From positions 1-7,645 of the forward strand of contig PCYF01000053.1 in NCBI GenBank assembly GCA_002762915.1: DNA of 7,645 nucleotides, in the 5' to 3' direction. The position numbers and the translations under genes were made by a program. Every line of letters begins with the position of its first letter. Position 1 is the stretch's first letter. The DNA comes from Candidatus Woesearchaeota archaeon CG10_big_fil_rev_8_21_14_0_10_32_9. Its GTDB lineage: Archaea; Nanobdellota; Nanobdellia; Woesearchaeales; 21-14-0-10-32-9. Below are positions 4,937 through 7,645 of the stretch, in pieces. The notes beneath the pieces are model-generated. The model was not told where the DNA came from. It made no database searches and was given only the letters and a program-made list of their open reading frames with translations.

Positions 4937-5422
4937 ATGGAATACATGGATATAGTAAATCCACAAGATGACGTCATAGGTAAAACATCTCGACAAGAAA
5001 TATATGCGAAAAGTTTAATCCACAGAATAGTACACATTCTAATTTTTAACGATAAAAACGAAATGGCTCTGCAAAAACGAAGCTCTAATGTAACATTCTG
5101 CCCGAATCATTGGTCAACGGCGGTCGGAGGCCATGTACGCGCAGGAGAATCCTACGAAGAAGCGGCATTAAGAGAATATGAAGAAGAACTTGGAACAAAA
5201 AGCAAATTAGAATATTTTAGCAAAGATTATTATTCTGGAGAAGGGACTCCTGATAAATTTTTAGTTACCTTCAAAACTACATTCAATGGTCCATTCCATC
5301 TAGACAAAGTGGATGTGGAAAAAATCTGCTTTTTTAAACTAGATAAAATAAAAGAAATGATAAACAACGGAGAAAAATTTCATCCAGAATTACTATTTCT
5401 ACTAAAAAAATATTTTTTCTAG
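4937..5422 (+). CDS. NUDIX hydrolase, YfcD/IPP-isomerase-like
   Basis: This 161-residue protein has a complete Nudix box at about 65-87: GHVRAGE, seven residues, then REYEEELG, matching GX5EX7REUXEEXGU with all metal-binding glutamates. The N-terminus (MDIVNPQDDVIGKTSR) and the segment LIHRIVHILIFNDKN, LQKRSS, HWSTAVGGH resemble the YfcD-like group related to type 1 isopentenyl-diphosphate isomerase. Such enzymes hydrolyse nucleoside-diphosphate-linked compounds; the substrate here is unknown. A true isomerase is also conceivable because archaea need isoprenoids, but the protein is short for that and I favour hydrolase. Two in-frame ATGs (4937, 4946) are both possible; the first is kept because it is closest to the open frame's start. 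There is no clear Shine-Dalgarno site. It may be driven from the adjacent TATA-like box or co-transcribed with tRNA-Ser. It converges on the unknown-paralog operon, with 2 bp between the stops. Confidence 0.85.
   Translation: MEYMDIVNPQDDVIGKTSRQEIYAKSLIHRIVHILIFNDKNEMALQKRSSNVTFCPNHWSTAVGGHVRAGESYEEAALREYEEELGTKSKLEYFSKDYYSGEGTPDKFLVTFKTTFNGPFHLDKVDVEKICFFKLDKIKEMINNGEKFHPELLFLLKKYFF
5404..5410 (-). terminator. T7 tract ending the paralog operon
   Basis: The minus strand carries seven T at 5410-5404, 15 nt past the stop of the second paralog and inside the 3' end of the convergent NUDIX gene. The NUDIX gene has its own T6 (5413-5418) just before its stop, so the AT-rich spot may serve both directions. 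Confidence 0.35.
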
Positions 5423-5424
5423 AT

Positions 5425-5925
5425 TTAGAATCTTTGCATGTTCAAGAAACTTTTTAATTCTCGCTTAATCATTTCTTTGTCTCTTAAAAGAACTTCTTCG
5501 TATCTGTCAATGTATGATTTGTACAAGAACTTTTCTGCAATAGTTTTAACAAAGAAATAGAATGGTTTCGTTTCCCAGTGACCTTCGTAGTCTGTGACAA
5601 TAAATGTATCAAAAACGAAACGAGCATCGCCCTTCATTAATTTTAATTTTAAGTCTTTTTTTTCAACAACAACTTCTTGCAATTTTCTCAAATGAACAGT
5701 CATACGAATAGTTATTTTTGCATAATCAGAAATCTTTCTATACGGTTCTATTTTGAGAGTTATTTGTTTACCATCTTCGTAAACTTCTTCAAAATTCCAC
5801 AGCTCATTTTTTTCATAACCATGATCCTTAAACCATTTGTCAATAAGAGCATAAAGCTCTTTCACATTAATCAAACCTTTGTATATAAAGGATTCCCCGT
5901 ATGTTAAATTTCTTATTTCAGGCAT
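5425..5925 (-). CDS. Conserved-looking protein of unknown function, paralog B of a tandem pair
   Basis: This is a soluble-looking 166-residue protein with no recognised enzymatic motif, signal peptide or membrane helix. It aligns over its whole length with the upstream gene's product at nearly the same residue numbers. Shared features are YKGL at 15-18, a helix ending in KWF (30-32), DYAKITIRM (67-75) as a beta strand like the partner's DFIKFHIQV, then TKPF (119-122), and a C-terminal LKSFLNM (157-163). The predicted pattern is an N-terminal helix, a beta-rich middle rich in Lys/Glu, and long C-terminal helices. It is the second gene of a two-gene operon, starting 2 nt after the stop of paralog A. 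Its ATG has no strong Shine-Dalgarno site, so reinitiation is likely. From memory, similar small proteins occur in Woesearchaeota and Pacearchaeota genomes, but I assign no function. Confidence 0.7.
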   Translation of the reverse strand: MPEIRNLTYGESFIYKGLINVKELYALIDKWFKDHGYEKNELWNFEEVYEDGKQITLKIEPYRKISDYAKITIRMTVHLRKLQEVVVEKKDLKLKLMKGDARFVFDTFIVTDYEGHWETKPFYFFVKTIAEKFLYKSYIDRYEEVLLRDKEMIKRELKSFLNMQRF

Positions 5926-5927
5926 GG

Positions 5928-6443
5928 TTAATACGCATTATACTCCGATTCCATTTTTATAAACTTTTTTAATTTAGCTTGCAAGTCGTACAAATCATAC
6001 GTCAATTTATCATAATACTTGAATTCATAGTAACGTACAAGAAGAGTTTTTATCAAGAAAAACAACAATTTCTTCTGAAAAGGAGTTTTGAATCTATTTT
6101 GATAATCAAATTCTATTGTTGCAGAGAGTTTAATAAAGAATCTTCCATCGGAAACCATTTTTTTCTCCCCGCCTATCTCCGCTTCAAAATCTTTATAGTC
6201 ATAAAATTTAGTGATGACTTGAATATGAAACTTGATGAAGTCATTCACCAGTATTTCAGGAGTCATATTGTGCTCCACTTCGTTTCCGAATGGAGATGCA
6301 ACTTTGTCCTTGTACAAATTTTCCATGAAATCATATTTTCTATCATCAAACCACTGCCTCATTAGTTTGTAAATACCATCAAGATCATAAATTCCCTTAT
6401 ATCTTATATCCAAGGGAGCCATTACAGGTTCTTCAAAAGACAT
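5928..6443 (-). CDS. Conserved-looking protein of unknown function, paralog A of a tandem pair
   Basis: This is a 171-residue soluble-looking protein and the first gene of the two-gene operon. Features: DIRYKGIYDLDGIYKLMRQW (12-31), DFIKFHIQVITKFYDYKDFE (68-87), which looks like amphipathic beta strands, DGRFFIKLSATIEFDYQNRF (99-118), the KTPF shared with its partner (119-122), and a basic and aromatic C-terminal helical half ending LKKFIKMESEYNAY. It is rich in Tyr, Phe, Lys and Asp. No catalytic or metal motif is visible. The start at 6443 is supported by a TATA box centred about 28 bp upstream, which implies a leaderless mRNA. The tandem arrangement with a diverged paralog and a 2-bp gap suggests the products act together, for instance as a heterodimer or stacked oligomer; that is inference. 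The upstream gene on the same strand is FttA, but strong T-tracts separate the transcripts. Confidence 0.72.
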   Translation of the reverse strand: MSFEEPVMAPLDIRYKGIYDLDGIYKLMRQWFDDRKYDFMENLYKDKVASPFGNEVEHNMTPEILVNDFIKFHIQVITKFYDYKDFEAEIGGEKKMVSDGRFFIKLSATIEFDYQNRFKTPFQKKLLFFLIKTLLVRYYEFKYYDKLTYDLYDLQAKLKKFIKMESEYNAY

Positions 6444-6466
6444 AAAAGAACATAGTCAAAACAATC

Positions 6467-6474
6467 CTTATAAA
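6467..6474 (-). promoter_or_regulatory. TATA box of the paralog operon
   Basis: The minus strand reads TTTATAAG, centred about 28 bp before the ATG at 6443, with the T-rich terminator region of FttA just upstream. It makes the operon independent of the fttA transcript. Confidence 0.6.
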
Positions 6475-6504
6475 TCTTTCTAGAAAACGACTTAAAAGAG
6501 AAAG

Positions 6505-6530
6505 AAAAAACAAAAAATTTATTCAAAAAA
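6505..6530 (-). terminator. Triple T6 terminator after fttA
   Basis: Directly after the TAA stop the minus strand carries three separate runs of six T (6530-6525, 6517-6512, 6510-6505). U-rich 3' ends of this type are the signals at which FttA itself promotes termination in studied archaea. Confidence 0.55.
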
Positions 6531-7645
6531 TTACTTAATTCTAACAACTTCAAGATTTCTCGGAGCTTCAGTTTCTATTCTAAACTGCTTGTGAATAGAA
6601 CTGGCAAGATCTAAACATCTTCCTTGTTCTCCGTGATTTACAAGTATCTTCTTAGGTCTAGGACTCAATCTTTGAATAAAAGCCATAAGTTCTCTTCTAT
6701 CGGCGTGACCAGAAATCTCAATTCTTGTTACTTCCATTTTAATATTCATGATTTCTTCTCTTTGGCCTTCTCTGAAAATGATTTCTTTTTCTCCTCTTTG
6801 AATTCTTCTTCCAAGAGTTCCTTCTCCTTGATAACAAGAAAATACTAATGTGTGTCTCTTGTCCTCAGCAAGACCTTTTAGATATTCAACAGATGGTCCT
6901 CCTTGAAGCATACCTGATGTTGCAAGTAAAATGCACGGACCTTCTTCTTCCATGATTTGAATTCTTTCTTTTTGACTTCCAACTTGTTTTATTACTGTGT
7001 TTAAGAAAGGATTATTGTCTTTATGAAAAATTTGCTGTCTTATTGTATTATTCAAATATTCAGGATACGCTGTGTAGATTGCAGTAATATCCCAAACCAT
7101 TCCGTCAATATAAATAGGAATGTTAGGAATCAAACCTTCTCTAACAAGTTTTTCAACCATGATGATAACTTCTTGTCCTCTTCCAGTTCCAAGAGTAGGC
7201 ATCAATATTTTACCGCCACGATTAACAGTGGAAATAATAATATCCTGCAAAATTTTATCCTGAGTCACAACAGTCTCCATAACATTCTCACGACCTCCGT
7301 AGGTACTTTCAATCATTACTGTTTCTAGTCTTGGAAACTGAGTAGATGCCGGACTCAATAATCTGGTCTTTGCAAACTTAATATCTCCAGTATACAATAA
7401 ATTGTGTAAACCATTACCAATATGAATATGGATCATTGCGCTGCCAAGAGTGTGCCCCGCATTATACAATGTAATTCTTACATCGGGAGTTATATCAGAA
7501 ACTTCTTCATACTCAAGAGTTATTGTGTGTTTAACCATCTCTTTAACATCATCCGCAGTATAAATCGGATCTTTACCTTCTCCACGTTGAATTTTGATTA
7601 TATCTAGTTGTAACAAGGCCATAATATCTCTTGTCGGCGCAGTAC
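6531..7645 (-). CDS. fttA: Transcription termination factor FttA (aCPSF1), beta-CASP ribonuclease, 5' end outside the window
   Basis: The frame runs off the right edge, so only the C-terminal 371 or so residues are present; the family is usually about 630-640. An internal ATG at 7622 is not the start, because the codons before it (TAPTRDI) continue the expected family sequence. The missing part should hold two KH domains and the HxHxDH zinc motif. Present, numbering from that internal Met: metallo-beta-lactamase motif 3 GHTLGSA (H57) and motif 4 YTGD (D80); beta-CASP motif A IESTYGG (E105), motif B SGHADRREL (H306) and motif C VNHGE (H330); and the aCPSF1-type IDGMVWDITAIYTAYPEYL, LATSGMLQGGPSVEYLKG, YQGEGTLGRRIQRG and the C-terminal NLEVVRIK used for dimerisation. 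All visible catalytic positions are intact. In archaea this enzyme cleaves nascent RNA at U-rich sites and ends transcription by RNA polymerase. Its own 3' end has three T6 tracts. Confidence 0.93.
   Translation of the reverse strand, partial: TAPTRDIMALLQLDIIKIQRGEGKDPIYTADDVKEMVKHTITLEYEEVSDITPDVRITLYNAGHTLGSAMIHIHIGNGLHNLLYTGDIKFAKTRLLSPASTQFPRLETVMIESTYGGRENVMETVVTQDKILQDIIISTVNRGGKILMPTLGTGRGQEVIIMVEKLVREGLIPNIPIYIDGMVWDITAIYTAYPEYLNNTIRQQIFHKDNNPFLNTVIKQVGSQKERIQIMEEEGPCILLATSGMLQGGPSVEYLKGLAEDKRHTLVFSCYQGEGTLGRRIQRGEKEIIFREGQREEIMNIKMEVTRIEISGHADRRELMAFIQRLSPRPKKILVNHGEQGRCLDLASSIHKQFRIETEAPRNLEVVRIK

Noticed and set aside
4665..4964. 99-residue minus-strand frame across tRNA-Ser
   Set aside because: It is antisense to the tRNA and to the NUDIX start and shows no protein family features.
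5979..6365. 128-residue plus-strand frame opposite paralog A
   Set aside because: It is a shadow of the minus-strand operon; its composition is dominated by Ile, Phe and Lys from the complementary strand and it lacks start signals.
6531..7622. Treating FttA as a complete 363-residue protein starting at the ATG at 7622
   Set aside because: The codons upstream to the window edge continue the family sequence (APTRD before MALLQLD), and the metallo-beta-lactamase HxHxDH motif would be missing, so the gene is cut by the window edge and is not truncated.
1..7645. CRISPR array, insertion sequence, toxin-antitoxin pair or defence island
   Set aside because: There are no regularly spaced repeats, transposase motifs, terminal inverted repeats or recognisable toxin or defence domains; the small nuclease-like gene stands alone.

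Overview
The window looks like part of an AT-rich archaeal chromosome, most likely from a small-genome DPANN lineage of the Woesearchaeota/Pacearchaeota kind. The archaeal call rests on the C-terminal three-fifths of the archaeal termination nuclease FttA (aCPSF1), an archaeal initiator tRNA (A1:U72, GGG/CCC anticodon stem, no encoded CCA), a class II tRNA-Ser with G73 and no CCA, and TATA boxes centred 26-28 bp upstream of start codons or tRNA 5' ends, as in leaderless archaeal transcription. TAA, TAG and TGA all act as stops. The phylum is an inference from protein style and AT content and is not proven.

Layout. 1-184: no convincing gene; two inverted-repeat structures. 185-1159 (-): a membrane-anchored protein with a signal peptide, an extracytoplasmic beta-sandwich region, one membrane helix and a cytoplasmic winged helix-turn-helix. 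1250-1324 (+): initiator tRNA-Met, divergent from it. 1437-1667 (-): a 76-residue, very basic protein with a Shine-Dalgarno site. 1841-2797 (+): tRNA-dihydrouridine synthase. 2837-3700 (-): EamA/DMT-type ten-helix transporter. 3755-4402 (+): ribonuclease HII with an unusual Glu at the first catalytic Asp. 4385-4639 (-): a small PD-(D/E)XK nuclease-like protein whose true start is unclear. 4830-4911 (+): tRNA-Ser(UGA). 4937-5422 (+): NUDIX hydrolase. 5425-5925 and 5928-6443 (-): a two-gene operon of paralogous proteins of unknown function. 6531-7645 (-): FttA, running off the right edge.

The genes do not form one pathway. Most are translation, RNA or nucleic-acid housekeeping genes (two tRNAs, Dus, RNase HII, FttA), each apparently with its own promoter. 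Neighbours are often divergent or convergent, and spacing is tight: an 18-bp convergent overlap, a 2-bp operon gap, and a TATA-like box directly abutting the tRNA-Ser 3' end. The points most worth a second look are the E7 substitution in RNase HII, the palindromic TATA box exactly midway between two divergent start codons, the tandem unknown paralogs, the membrane-bound HTH protein, the possible AUA start of the nuclease, and the A7·C66 mismatch in tRNA-Ser. I did not find a clear defence system, mobile element or CRISPR array.
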